A stretch of 64,000 nucleotides of DNA from Chitinophaga eiseniae (GTDB lineage Bacteria; Bacteroidota; Bacteroidia; Chitinophagales; Chitinophagaceae): positions 319,003 to 383,002 of the forward strand of contig NZ_FUWZ01000005.1 of the NCBI RefSeq assembly GCF_900167135.1. Direction: 5' to 3'. Under the pieces are notes generated by a model. It had not been told where the DNA came from and did not search any database. It saw only the letters and a program-made list of their open reading frames with translations. A program made the position numbers and the translations under genes. The number at the start of each line of letters is the position of its first letter. Positions within the stretch are counted from its first letter, which is position 1. Positions 9,904-18,293 of the stretch are shown piece by piece.

Positions 9904-10503
9904 TTAACTGTTTTTAGGCACGGTCATATCCTGCAACTGCTCATGCAGTTTTTTGACGGCGATGGCCATCTGGGCCTCCACCGTTTTTACGGAAATATCC
10001 AGTACGTCCGCCACCTCCCGGTATTTCAGGCCATCCTCCCGGATAAGCTTGAAAACGAGGCGGCAACGGCCGGGGAGGGCGCTCACGGCCTGTTCTATTT
10101 TCCTGATGGCTTCAGAAGAAAGATGCAATTGTTCCGGGGATGGGGAAAACTGCAACAGCTCCGGCCGGATATCGTCCAGCGGATCGGTGGCGTTGCGTGC
10201 ATTTTTTTTCAGATAGTTATAGGCGGTATTCCTGGTAGCGGTATAGAGATATACGTTTACTTTTTCCACTGCCGGCAAGGTATGCCTGTTTTTCCAGGTC
10301 CAGAGCATCACATCGTTCACCACTTCTTCTGCCGGCTCCCTTGCGCCCAGCAAGGTGCAGGCGAAGTGAAAAAGCCGGCTGGCATAGTGATGATAGAAGT
10401 TTGCAAAGACAGACTGATCACCTCCGGCCCGCATCTTTTCCCATAACTCTTTCCCATAGTCATCCGGGAAATCACGATTTGGTTTTGGCATCTGGAACTC
10501 CAT
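9904..10503 (-). CDS. ECF RNA polymerase sigma factor (module 1)
   Basis: 199 residues. Region 2 is seen in FANFYHHYASRLFHFACTLLG and AEEVVNDVMLWTWKNR, with VYLYTATRNTAYNYLKK after it; region 4 is LPGRCRLVFKLIREDGLKYREVADVLDISVKTVEAQM, a helix-turn-helix for -35 recognition. This is the Bacteroidota-type sigma that pairs with FecR and an STN-bearing SusC. A second possible Met (MPKPNRD) lies four residues in. FecR follows after a gap of about 90 nt. Expected targets are the SusCD genes of this module and possibly its own operon. Confidence 0.93.
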   Translation of the reverse strand: MEFQMPKPNRDFPDDYGKELWEKMRAGGDQSVFANFYHHYASRLFHFACTLLGAREPAEEVVNDVMLWTWKNRHTLPAVEKVNVYLYTATRNTAYNYLKKNARNATDPLDDIRPELLQFSPSPEQLHLSSEAIRKIEQAVSALPGRCRLVFKLIREDGLKYREVADVLDISVKTVEAQMAIAVKKLHEQLQDMTVPKNS

Positions 10504-10576
10504 TTCACAAAGCCAAAATAGGGATTTTAGTTAACAGACCCGTTTTTTTTGAAAGGAAGGGCAGAAAACAAGCAGT

Positions 10577-10615
10577 AGTAAAACAACAACGGCGCCGGTG
10601 AAGGCGCCGCTGTTG
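10577..10615 (-). terminator. Intrinsic terminator after module-2 SusD
   Basis: Read on the minus strand, a GC-rich stem (GGCGCC arms, extended by CAACA/TGTTG with one bulge) around a 6-nt loop is followed by GTTGTTTTACT. It starts right after the SusD stop codon at 10616 and separates module 2 from the sigma gene of module 1. Confidence 0.75.
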
Positions 10616-12076
10616 CTAATATCCATCGTTGTTGGGAGCGAGGTTGGGGTTTTTCTGAATCTCAATGGCCGGTATCGGATACCGTATGTGAAAGTCCTGG
10701 ATGTTGTTGGCGATATAGGTGTCTTCCGTAGCGGCAGCTGTTTTTACGGCCGTCACCAGTTTGCCCCAGCGGATCAGGTCCAGCCGGCGTTGTCCTTCTC
10801 CATACAGTTCTACGGCACGTTCCCTGAACAGGTAATCGCGCATGGCCTGCTGTCCTAATGTAGCGGTAAATACACCGGTGGCGCCGAACGCCCGCTTGCG
10901 TACTTCATTGACGGCCCACAGTGCTTTGTCGGCATCGCCACTTTCATTGGCGGCTTCGGCCAGCATCAGCAGCACATCGGCGTAGCGGAACACGTACATG
11001 TCCAGCCCACCGTCGTTGTCCTGTCGGGTATTGAGCCGCCAGAATTTAGGACCGCTCCATACTTTAATCTGCTCTACGGGATCTACCAGGAAAGGCTGAT
11101 TGTTGTAACCGGTGGCAATGATGGAGGCGCGGCGCTTATCGTTCTCCCCGATGGTGTTTACAAAGGTGGTGTACGGAATATAGGTGCCATACCAGGAGCG
11201 GCTTACAAACGGACTTACGCCCACCTGTTTCTGGGGCTGGTACCAGGCGGAATGGTCATGGCCGTTCAATACCGGTTCAAAGTCTACCTCAAAAATAGTT
11301 TCGGGGCCAAACTCGCCGGTCTCCAGAAAAATGTCGGCGTAGTTGGCCTGCAGCAGGTAAGTCTTGCTGTCTACAATGGCCTGCGCTTTTTTCTGTGCGA
11401 GGTCCCATTTTTTTTGCCAGAGATAAATCTTGGTAAGCAGCGTCTGTGCGGCGCCTTTGGTGGCGCGGCCTGCATCGGCGCCGGCGTATTTGGCGGGCAG
11501 TTTGCTCTCGGCGTCTGTCAGCGCTTCGACCAGCTTCTCCCTTATATCGGCAGCGGATATACGTGATAGGCTCTGCGTGTATTCGATAGCGTAGTTGGTT
11601 TCGTCGTAATACACCACGTCCCCAAAGAGACCGGTGAGATAATAGTAATACAGGGACCGCAGGAATTTGGTTTCGCCGATCACCCGGTCTTTGATGGTTT
11701 TGCTGACGCCGGCGGACTTGCTCACTTTGTCAATCACCAGGTTGGCATTGCTGATGCCGCGATACATGGTGGTCCATATCGCAGAGGTATATCCCGGATT
11801 GAAAGAAGTGAGCTGGTAGGTAGGCACAGGATCATTGGCCCAGATACGGCCGCGGATAACGTCGGTGCCTTCGTCAAGCGCGCGCCATAAGCTGCTCTTG
11901 AAGCCGCCGGAGGTGCCCAGCCAGGAGTATACGCCGTTGACGCCGAGCACGGCTTCTGCATCGTTGGAGTAAAAGGTGTTGGTACCAATTGCGCTCTTCG
12001 GATTTTCTACCAGCTGCTTCCCGCAGGAAGAAGCCAGTAAGATACAGGCGCTAAAGAGGATATATATCTTTTTCAT
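10616..12076 (-). CDS. RagB/SusD-family nutrient-binding outer-membrane lipoprotein (module 2)
   Basis: 486 residues. The signal MKKIYILFSACILLASSC ends in the lipobox ASSC, followed by GKQLVENPKSAIGTNTFY. TPR-like helices (VDKVSKSAG, IGETKFLRSLYYYYLTGLFGDV) and the characteristic C-terminus (RYADVLLMLAEAANESG, ALWAVNEVRKRAFG, YLFRERAVELYGEGQRRLDLIRWG, YPIPAIEIQKNPNLAPNNDGY) identify the classical RagB/SusD class. It caps the SusC encoded 24 nt upstream. The ligand cannot be read from the sequence. Confidence 0.95.
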   Translation of the reverse strand: MKKIYILFSACILLASSCGKQLVENPKSAIGTNTFYSNDAEAVLGVNGVYSWLGTSGGFKSSLWRALDEGTDVIRGRIWANDPVPTYQLTSFNPGYTSAIWTTMYRGISNANLVIDKVSKSAGVSKTIKDRVIGETKFLRSLYYYYLTGLFGDVVYYDETNYAIEYTQSLSRISAADIREKLVEALTDAESKLPAKYAGADAGRATKGAAQTLLTKIYLWQKKWDLAQKKAQAIVDSKTYLLQANYADIFLETGEFGPETIFEVDFEPVLNGHDHSAWYQPQKQVGVSPFVSRSWYGTYIPYTTFVNTIGENDKRRASIIATGYNNQPFLVDPVEQIKVWSGPKFWRLNTRQDNDGGLDMYVFRYADVLLMLAEAANESGDADKALWAVNEVRKRAFGATGVFTATLGQQAMRDYLFRERAVELYGEGQRRLDLIRWGKLVTAVKTAAATEDTYIANNIQDFHIRYPIPAIEIQKNPNLAPNNDGY

Positions 12077-12100
12077 GTTTTTTTGCTGATTTCGGAGAGA

Positions 12101-15100
12101 TTAAAGATCTATTTTGATGCCCGCCACATAGGTCCGGCTCTGCGGATAGTTGGTGGCGTCAAACCCGCGTACGGTGGAACTTCTGCCATAGGCGTTGGTT
12201 TCCGGGTCGAAGTACGGGTAGGAAGTGAGCAGGAACAGGTTGGAACCGGACAGGTATACGTTGATATTCCGGAACCAGCTTGCATGCACCGCTTTGGAAG
12301 GAATGTTATATCCCAGCGTGAGCGATTTCAGGCGGAGGAAAGAGCCATCGTACACCCAGCGGGTATTGGGGATATAATCTCTTGAAAAGGCCGGTATGTC
12401 TGAGGTAGGGTTCTGCGGAGACCAGCGGTTGACCAGCGTTTTGTACTGGTTGGACAACAGGTCGCCGGAGTTGTAGAACGCGTCGGCGATATTCATGATC
12501 TGGTTGCCTTCAGAATAAGAGAGGTAGAAATTGAGCGTAAACCGTTTAAAGGTGAGGTTATTGGCCAGGCCGCCAAAGAAGCGGGGATTGGCGTCGCCGA
12601 TCACATGATAATCGTCAACGCTCAGTTTACCATCGCCGTTGCGGTCTACGTACAGTGCTTCTCCCAGTCTGGGGGTGGCGTTAGGCGAAACGGCGCCGGG
12701 TATTTTATCCATTGTTTTACGGGTACCGTAATAGTCCGCCCCCCAGAAGGTGCCTACAGGGTCGTTGAGGGTAAGGCGGCTTACGTTGCCGGCATAAGAG
12801 ACGTTTTGTGTGAGAATATAATCCACGCCGCCCAGGTCTACCACTTTGTTTTTATTATGGGCGATGTTAAACGAAGTATTCCATTTGAAGTTTTTCCGGT
12901 CGATGTTAACGGTGTTGATCATCAGCTCTACGCCGCTGTTGCGGATAGCGCCGATATTGGTGCGGATACTGGAGTAACCGGTTTGTTCGGGCAGTTGTTT
13001 GTTATTCAGCAGGTCGTTGGTGCGTTTGGTATAGACATCGGCTTCGATGGTAAGGCGGTTGTTGAAGAAACCGGCTTCGATGCCGAGGTCGTATTGCCCG
13101 GTCGTTTCCCAGCGGAGATCGGCATTGCCGTAGTTGCCCTGTACATAACCCAGGGTATTGTTGTTGTTGCCCAGTATGTACCGGGAGCCGCTGAGGGTAG
13201 GCAGGGAGCCATAGGGGGCTATCGCCTGGCTACCTACTTTACCATAGGAGGCACGCAGTTTCAGGTTGGAGAACACGTTCATGTTTTTGATGAACGGTTC
13301 TTCGATAGCACGCCATGCCACCGCCACGGCGGGGAAGAAAGCGTATTTGTTGTTGACGGCAAAGCGGGAGGAGCCGTCCACCCTGCCGGTGAGCGTCAGC
13401 AGGTAGCGGTCTTTATAGCCGTAGTTGACACGGCCGAGATAAGAGACAATGGCAAACTGGGAATAGGAGGAGTTGATATTAAAAGTACTCTGATCGGTGC
13501 CATTGAGGTTGTTGTATTCCATCCCGTCTGTCGGGTATTTGGAGCCCTGTGCCCGCACATATTCGGTATTGGCGCTCTGGAAAGTCATACCGGCCACGGC
13601 ATCTACCCGGTGGTGTTTGCGGAAAGTCTGGTTGTAGGATACGGTGTTTTCCAGCAGGTACATCATATTCTGTGTGATAGCTATGCTGGCTACGCCGCCG
13701 CCATTGCCGTTTTTAGCAACGGGCAGCTGACCGGAGGAATAGGAATTGTTTTTGGTGAAGTTCAGTTCTGTACCGAAAGATGTTTTAAAGGTGAGGCTTT
13801 TAACGGGTTTATAATTGATGGTCACATTGCCCAGCAGGTTGTTCCTGCGGATAGGATTGCTGATGTAAGTGGCCTGCGCCAGCGGATGGTTGAGGTTACC
13901 GGAGCTGTATTCCCTTTTCAGGGCAAAAGTGCCGTCCTCTTTATATACCGGCATGGTAGGCGCTACGCCCAGCGCGGAAGAGTAGTAGTCGAGGCCGCCG
14001 AGGGAAACGGGGTTGTTTTTGGTAAGGCCGCTGCCGGCGTTCAGGGTGGTGCTTACCTTTACTTTGGAGGATACGTTCCTGGAATAATTCAGGCGGAACT
14101 GATAACGTTTGAAGCCGGAGTTGAGGATAATGCCTTCCTGGTCGGCATAGTTGCCGGAGATCATGTAGCTGGATCTGGCGTCGCCACCGGAGGCCTGCGC
14201 GGTGATGCTGTTCTGCCGGGCGGCACGGGTAATTTCTTTCTGCCAGTTGGTATTGGGAACGTTGTTCACATCGGGATAGAAGGGGGCTTTGCCTTGTGAT
14301 GCCAGCTGATCGTTGACCATCTGCGCGTATTCCGGTCCGCTCATCATGTCGATGAACTTTGGTAGCTCCTGGTAACCGGAGTTAACGTTAACGGATACAC
14401 GGTCTTTTCCTGTTTTTCCTTTTTTGGTGGTGATGAGGATAACGCCGTTAGAGCCACGGGCGCCATAGATAGCGGTGGAGGAGGCATCTTTGAGGACGTC
14501 GATGGAGGCGATATCTTCCGGGTTGAGCAGGTTCAGGTTAAATTCATCGCCGGCGGCAATGATGCCGTCTATCACGTACAGCGGCTCGTTGGAAGCGCTG
14601 AGGGAGTTACCGCCACGGATGCGGATACTGGTACCGTCGCCGGGTTGACCACTGATGGAGGTGACCTGCATACCGGGCGCTTTACCTTGCAGCATCTGGT
14701 CCAGCGTGAGGATGGGCACGTTCTCAAAGGTCTCGCCTTTGATGGTGGCTACAGAGCCGGTAAGATCTTTTTTGGCTACCTGGCCATAACCTACCACGAT
14801 CACTTCATCCAGGCCGGTAGGTTTTTCTTTCAGTACGATGGTGAAGCCTTCCTGGCCGCTGTACGGGATTTCCTGGGTGACATAGCCAACGTACGACACC
14901 ACCAGTACGGCATGGTTGTCCGCTTCTTTAAATACAAACTCACCGTTGCTGTTGGTAGTGGTGACGGCGGTGCTGCCTTTGATACGGACGATGGCGCCGG
15001 GAAGGCCGTTCCCCTTTTCGTCGGTGACCTTGCCTTTTACCTGCAGGAGTGTCAGCGGATTGAAAGGCGCGGGTTGTCTGGCCGTCACCACGATCACGTT

Positions 15101-15436
15101 GTCTACGATGCTATAGGTAAGGGGCTGGTCTCTGAAACAGGCGTCGAGCACCTGTTGCAGGGGGGCCTCCTTCACCTGTATGCTGACCGGCCTGGTGCGA
15201 TGAAGGCTGGAATTTTCGAACCAGAAGAGGTAGTGGCTCTGCTGCTCTATTTTTTTGAAGATACGCTCCAGTGGCACGTTCTGCTCAGATAACGTCAGTT
15301 GCTGGGCATAGCTGGCAGCGCTTAACTGCAGGCAGGCCACCAGGAGTAAGAATACCGTCAGTTTCATGATCATCAGGATTTTGCAATGCTTCTTCCATTG
15401 TCCTTTTGGAGGAACATAAAGCGTAGAAAATTTCAT
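12101..15436 (-). CDS. SusC/RagA TonB-dependent outer-membrane transporter with STN domain (module 2)
   Basis: 1111 residues from MKFSTLYVPPKGQWKKHCKI, a frequent SusC N-terminus in Chitinophaga-type genomes; an ATG 54 nt upstream is less likely. Signal peptide to about residue 45 (ASYAQQ); STN domain about 47-118 (VPLERIFKKIEQQSHYLFWF); regulatory-like domain about 130-210 (GNGLPGAIVRIKG); junction LDEVIVVGYGQVAKKDLTGS; plug with PLYVIDGI and VLKDASSTAIYGARGSNGVIL; barrel ending TYVAGIKIDL. The STN domain marks it as a signal-transducing transporter working with the FecR and sigma at 15609-17447. Confidence 0.95.
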   Translation of the reverse strand: MKFSTLYVPPKGQWKKHCKILMIMKLTVFLLLVACLQLSAASYAQQLTLSEQNVPLERIFKKIEQQSHYLFWFENSSLHRTRPVSIQVKEAPLQQVLDACFRDQPLTYSIVDNVIVVTARQPAPFNPLTLLQVKGKVTDEKGNGLPGAIVRIKGSTAVTTTNSNGEFVFKEADNHAVLVVSYVGYVTQEIPYSGQEGFTIVLKEKPTGLDEVIVVGYGQVAKKDLTGSVATIKGETFENVPILTLDQMLQGKAPGMQVTSISGQPGDGTSIRIRGGNSLSASNEPLYVIDGIIAAGDEFNLNLLNPEDIASIDVLKDASSTAIYGARGSNGVILITTKKGKTGKDRVSVNVNSGYQELPKFIDMMSGPEYAQMVNDQLASQGKAPFYPDVNNVPNTNWQKEITRAARQNSITAQASGGDARSSYMISGNYADQEGIILNSGFKRYQFRLNYSRNVSSKVKVSTTLNAGSGLTKNNPVSLGGLDYYSSALGVAPTMPVYKEDGTFALKREYSSGNLNHPLAQATYISNPIRRNNLLGNVTINYKPVKSLTFKTSFGTELNFTKNNSYSSGQLPVAKNGNGGGVASIAITQNMMYLLENTVSYNQTFRKHHRVDAVAGMTFQSANTEYVRAQGSKYPTDGMEYNNLNGTDQSTFNINSSYSQFAIVSYLGRVNYGYKDRYLLTLTGRVDGSSRFAVNNKYAFFPAVAVAWRAIEEPFIKNMNVFSNLKLRASYGKVGSQAIAPYGSLPTLSGSRYILGNNNNTLGYVQGNYGNADLRWETTGQYDLGIEAGFFNNRLTIEADVYTKRTNDLLNNKQLPEQTGYSSIRTNIGAIRNSGVELMINTVNIDRKNFKWNTSFNIAHNKNKVVDLGGVDYILTQNVSYAGNVSRLTLNDPVGTFWGADYYGTRKTMDKIPGAVSPNATPRLGEALYVDRNGDGKLSVDDYHVIGDANPRFFGGLANNLTFKRFTLNFYLSYSEGNQIMNIADAFYNSGDLLSNQYKTLVNRWSPQNPTSDIPAFSRDYIPNTRWVYDGSFLRLKSLTLGYNIPSKAVHASWFRNINVYLSGSNLFLLTSYPYFDPETNAYGRSSTVRGFDATNYPQSRTYVAGIKIDL

Positions 15437-15526
15437 ACTTTTGAAAAGTTTGAGTGAAGTGTTTAATCGTCTGTTGCAGATTGTTGACATACGCTCAAAA
15501 GGGCAGTTTTGAGAAAACAGCTCCCA

Positions 15527-15560
15527 CCGGTAGTGTTCCCAGCACTACCGGATTTTTTTT
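15527..15560 (+). other. Strong hairpin with T run on the plus strand, inside a minus-strand operon
   Basis: A perfect 9-bp stem (CCGGTAGTG/CACTACCGG, loop of 7) is followed on the plus strand by ATTTTTTTT. All neighbouring genes run on the minus strand: FecR ends at 15609 and SusC starts at 15436. The orientation fits a terminator for antisense transcription or an RNA structure in the SusC leader, not an ordinary terminator for FecR. Confidence 0.6.
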
Positions 15561-15608
15561 GAACAGCATGTATCGTTGGTATCGTAATCTTATTTCATAT
15601 CAGATTGG

Positions 15609-16787
15609 TTAAGGTGTTACAATGATCTTTCGTCCGTCTATTGTAAAATGAATATTGCTTAGTTCCAGGATCTTCAGCACTTTGGAGACATTGGCGTTGC
15701 GGGGTATTTTACCGGTGAACAGCCGCTGTGGTATCTCTCCCTGGTATATGATGTCCACGTCGTACCAGCGGGCTATCTGCCGCATGATGCTGTGGATGTC
15801 TGCATCGGTGAAAACGGTCATCCCGTTTTTCCACGCCACAGCTGCTTCGGTATCCGCAGCCTGCACCTGTATACGGCTGCCGGCAACTGCCTGCTGGCCG
15901 GGTTGCAGCAGTTTGCTGGCATTGCCCTGGGTGACGCGTACGGCGCCTGTCAGCAGGGTGGTGTGACTGGCTGGCTCGTCAGTATAGGCCATCACGTTGA
16001 ACTGTGTGCCCAGTACATCGATGGACAGGTCGTTTACTTTAACGGTAAATGGCTGTGCGTTGGTGGTGGTGGCGACGTCAAAATAGGCTTCCCCGTTGAG
16101 CGACACGGTACGGGCGCCTGTGCCGAAAGCCGCGGGGAATGTCAGCGATGTGGCTGCGTTCAGCCATACTTTGCTGCCATCGGGCAGGTTCACCTGGTAC
16201 TGGCCGCCTTTGGGCGTCTGGATGGTGTTGTAGCCGGTATCTGTCAGCCGGTTGTTGCCGGTAACGGTATACACCAGTTGACCGTTGGTGGTTTTCTGAA
16301 TGCTGATGCCTCCCTGGCTGGCGACGGTGCCATCGGCAGCGTCATCGAGTACGATGCGGGCGCCGTTGGCCAGCGTCAGCGTGGCTTTGTTGCCGCCGGC
16401 GGGAATATCCTGTACTTTGTTGCGGTGCGCAATAGGGATGGGCGGTACCGCCGGTTTTGTCAGCGTGTAAGCGCCCCATAACAGCAACGCCAATACGGCA
16501 GCTGCGGCTGGTATCCGGTACCAGCTGCGGCGGTTTTTGCGTAGTAAGGGCGCGGAGGTACTGCCCATTTGCTGGCGGAGCAGTTGCCATTGCTGTTGTG
16601 CCTCCTGTTGCTGCGAGGCGGTGGCGAGGGCTATGACCAGCGGTTTGAGCGCTGCGGCTTCTCTGGCCAGTGCCGGGTCCTGGCGAAGACGCTCTTCCCA
16701 ATACTGTACGTCAGCGGCATTGCGCTGCTGGCAGTAGTTGATGAATCGTTCGTCATCGACGAGGTGGGAGAAGTCATTTTCAGACAT
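15609..16787 (-). CDS. FecR-family anti-sigma factor (module 2)
   Basis: 392 residues. Cytoplasmic N-terminal region with YCQQRNAADVQYWEERLRQDP (sigma-binding part), one membrane segment (WYRIPAAAAVLALLLWGAYTL), then the FecR domain: TLANGARIVLDDAADGTVA, LPDGSKVWLNAATSLTFPA, LNGEAYFDVATTTNAQPFTV, IDVLGTQFNVMAY, and a C-terminal DUF4974/STN-like domain ending FTIDGRKIIVTP. It is one of the longer FecR forms, with an extra repeat between the membrane segment and the FecR core. The sigma gene lies 51 nt upstream and the STN-type SusC is downstream. Confidence 0.94.
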   Translation of the reverse strand: MSENDFSHLVDDERFINYCQQRNAADVQYWEERLRQDPALAREAAALKPLVIALATASQQQEAQQQWQLLRQQMGSTSAPLLRKNRRSWYRIPAAAAVLALLLWGAYTLTKPAVPPIPIAHRNKVQDIPAGGNKATLTLANGARIVLDDAADGTVASQGGISIQKTTNGQLVYTVTGNNRLTDTGYNTIQTPKGGQYQVNLPDGSKVWLNAATSLTFPAAFGTGARTVSLNGEAYFDVATTTNAQPFTVKVNDLSIDVLGTQFNVMAYTDEPASHTTLLTGAVRVTQGNASKLLQPGQQAVAGSRIQVQAADTEAAVAWKNGMTVFTDADIHSIMRQIARWYDVDIIYQGEIPQRLFTGKIPRNANVSKVLKILELSNIHFTIDGRKIIVTP

Positions 16788-16838
16788 ATGTCATCCGCTG
16801 TTTAATCAATAGAGCAGGAAAAAATTCATTTTCACTAC

Positions 16839-17447
16839 TCAGTGGGAAAATAAAATGTGAAAGAAAAAAAGCAGGTAGATCAACACGGTGATCAACTCCT
16901 TGTTGATACTGGATTTTAGCTTGTCCAGCGTTTTGTAGATGGTATTGTAGACAGTGTTGACAGACACGTCGTTGGCCGTGGCTATCTCGGCATAGGAGAG
17001 GTTCAGGAAAAATTTCTGGTAGATCATCTGCCGCTGCCGGGACGGGAGGTTTTCCAGGTGGCGGTTGACCGTCTGTTGTAATTGTGCGCTCTGTTCCCGG
17101 GCTATCAGCTGTTCTTCCGCGGAGTCGGACAGCAGCCAGTCCGGCGCTTCGGCTGTCATCAGGGTGAGATCTGCGAAGGGGCTTTCCTGCCGGAACAGCG
17201 CCCGCAGGAAGATGGTCACGATGTAATTATGGAAATGTGTCACCTGCTGTAGTTTGTGTCGGCCCTCCCAGAGCTTCAGGAAAACATCGTTGATGATGTC
17301 CTTGACCTGCTCGCCGTCAAATCCTTTTTTCAGGCCCACATAAGACAGGTAGTGGTAATAGTGCATGTAGATGCTGTAGAAAGCTTCCGTGCTTTCCCGT
17401 GTTGCAAATTCCCCCCATTCTTTCTTTAAATCTTTTCCTGAGATCAT
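16839..17447 (-). CDS. ECF RNA polymerase sigma factor with hydrophobic C-terminal tail (module 2)
   Basis: 202 residues. Region 2: AFYSIYMHYYHYLSYVGL and VKDIINDVFLKLWEGRHKL; region 4: LPSRQRQMIYQKFFLNLSYAEIATANDVSVNTVYNTIYKTLDKL. After region 4 the chain ends in a strongly hydrophobic stretch, LITVLIYLLFFFHILFSH, long enough to lie in or on a membrane. That is unusual for a sigma factor and could keep it at the membrane next to its FecR partner encoded downstream. The sigma assignment rests on regions 2 and 4; the membrane role of the tail is inference. Confidence 0.9.
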   Translation of the reverse strand: MISGKDLKKEWGEFATRESTEAFYSIYMHYYHYLSYVGLKKGFDGEQVKDIINDVFLKLWEGRHKLQQVTHFHNYIVTIFLRALFRQESPFADLTLMTAEAPDWLLSDSAEEQLIAREQSAQLQQTVNRHLENLPSRQRQMIYQKFFLNLSYAEIATANDVSVNTVYNTIYKTLDKLKSSINKELITVLIYLLFFFHILFSH

Positions 17448-17738
17448 GAACTGCGATGCGCCTTTAAAGAAAAAACAAAAAATAAAAGTAGTATCTCCAC
17501 TGGCATATTTCCCTACCGTGCGTTAGTCTTAACAGAAACTTTACATGACCGGGTTGATGGCGGTCTGTGGCTTCATTGTTCGTTTTCCTTTCCTTAAAAC
17601 GTGGTTACAGGATGCCATAATACGACAAAAAATCCGGTATTTTACAAAGGAACCTGCCTCCGTACCGGAACAACCTCTATTTGTACCTGTTACTCCCTGT
17701 CCGCCCGTTTTACATTTGATCCCTAAAACGATTCTTAT
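17448..17738. other. Intergenic region, divergent promoters
   Basis: 291 bp between the sigma gene (minus) and the VOC gene (plus). TACATTTG at 17711-17718 matches the Bacteroidota -7 element TAnnTTTG, 20 bp before the VOC start; no TTTG lies at the usual distance upstream. A weak 67-codon open frame runs into the VOC gene and is not credible. Nothing else is seen. Confidence 0.4.
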
Positions 17739-18140
17739 ATGCAAGTAAAAGAACTACGACTGGTACTCACAGTGGATAATCTGGAAGAGATCATCCGGTT
17801 TTACAGGGATACGGTGGGACTGCCCGTTTCCAAATCATGGAATGAAGAAACCGGCAGCGGTATTATCCTGGAAGCAGGCCTGGCGTCACTGGAGCTGATA
17901 GATGCCAGGCATGCCGCCACCATCGATGCACTTGAAGTAGGACACAGGGTAGCAGGCCCGGTGCGGCTGGCCCTCAATGTGGGCAAGGAGATAACCACGG
18001 CCACGGATACACTGACAGCAGCAGGAGCAGAGGTCTTAAGCCCGGTCACTACCGCTCCCTGGAGCCGGGTGGTGCGGCTGAAAGACCCTGCGGGTATGCA
18101 ACTCACGCTATTTGAAAAATCAACGCTGTTTGGTGAATAA
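17739..18140 (+). CDS. VOC-family protein (glyoxalase/bleomycin-resistance fold)
   Basis: 133 residues with the two beta-alpha-beta-beta-beta halves of the vicinal-oxygen-chelate fold: VKELRLVLTVDNLEEIIRFYRDTVGLPV at the N-terminus and VRLALNVGKEITTATDTLTAAGAEVLSPVTTAPWSRVVRLKDPAGMQLTLFE at the C-terminus. Members are small metal-dependent enzymes or antibiotic-binding proteins. The second-half pattern DPAGMQLTLFE is conserved, but the usual N-terminal metal His is not obvious, so binding or catalytic function is open. A -7 promoter element lies 20 bp upstream, and no operon partner is clear. Confidence 0.85.
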   Translation: MQVKELRLVLTVDNLEEIIRFYRDTVGLPVSKSWNEETGSGIILEAGLASLELIDARHAATIDALEVGHRVAGPVRLALNVGKEITTATDTLTAAGAEVLSPVTTAPWSRVVRLKDPAGMQLTLFEKSTLFGE

Positions 18141-18170
18141 ACGTATCTTGCGTCGTATATCCCTGACAGT

Positions 18171-18293
18171 ATGCAAACGCCCTGCTATTTTATCGGAAAT
18201 ATCCATGAATATCCTCCGGGAAAAAACCATCAGCTGGCGATGGCGGCGCGTGTGTCCCTGTTTTTTTCTTTTTCGTTTAACATAACTAGATGA
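18171..18293 (+). CDS. Possible 40-residue peptide, overlapping the next gene by 4 bp
   Basis: The frame reads MQTPCYFIGNIHEYPPGKNH and continues through a hydrophobic Phe/Ser-rich stretch to a TGA that overlaps the following ATG as ATGA. Such an overlap can couple translation, but a chance frame in leader sequence is equally possible. No family is recognised. Confidence 0.2.
   Translation: MQTPCYFIGNIHEYPPGKNHQLAMAARVSLFFSFSFNITR

Noticed and set aside
12605..14299. 564-codon open frame antisense to the module-2 SusC gene
   Set aside because: It mirrors codon bias of the SusC gene, has no recognisable domain, and the SusC reading is certain. The same applies to long antisense frames at 3801-5063, 6661-7710, 49499-50776, 51629-52816 and 60161-61279.
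17545..17748. 67-codon open frame before the VOC gene
   Set aside because: It overlaps the VOC start and the -7 promoter element, and shows no protein-like pattern.
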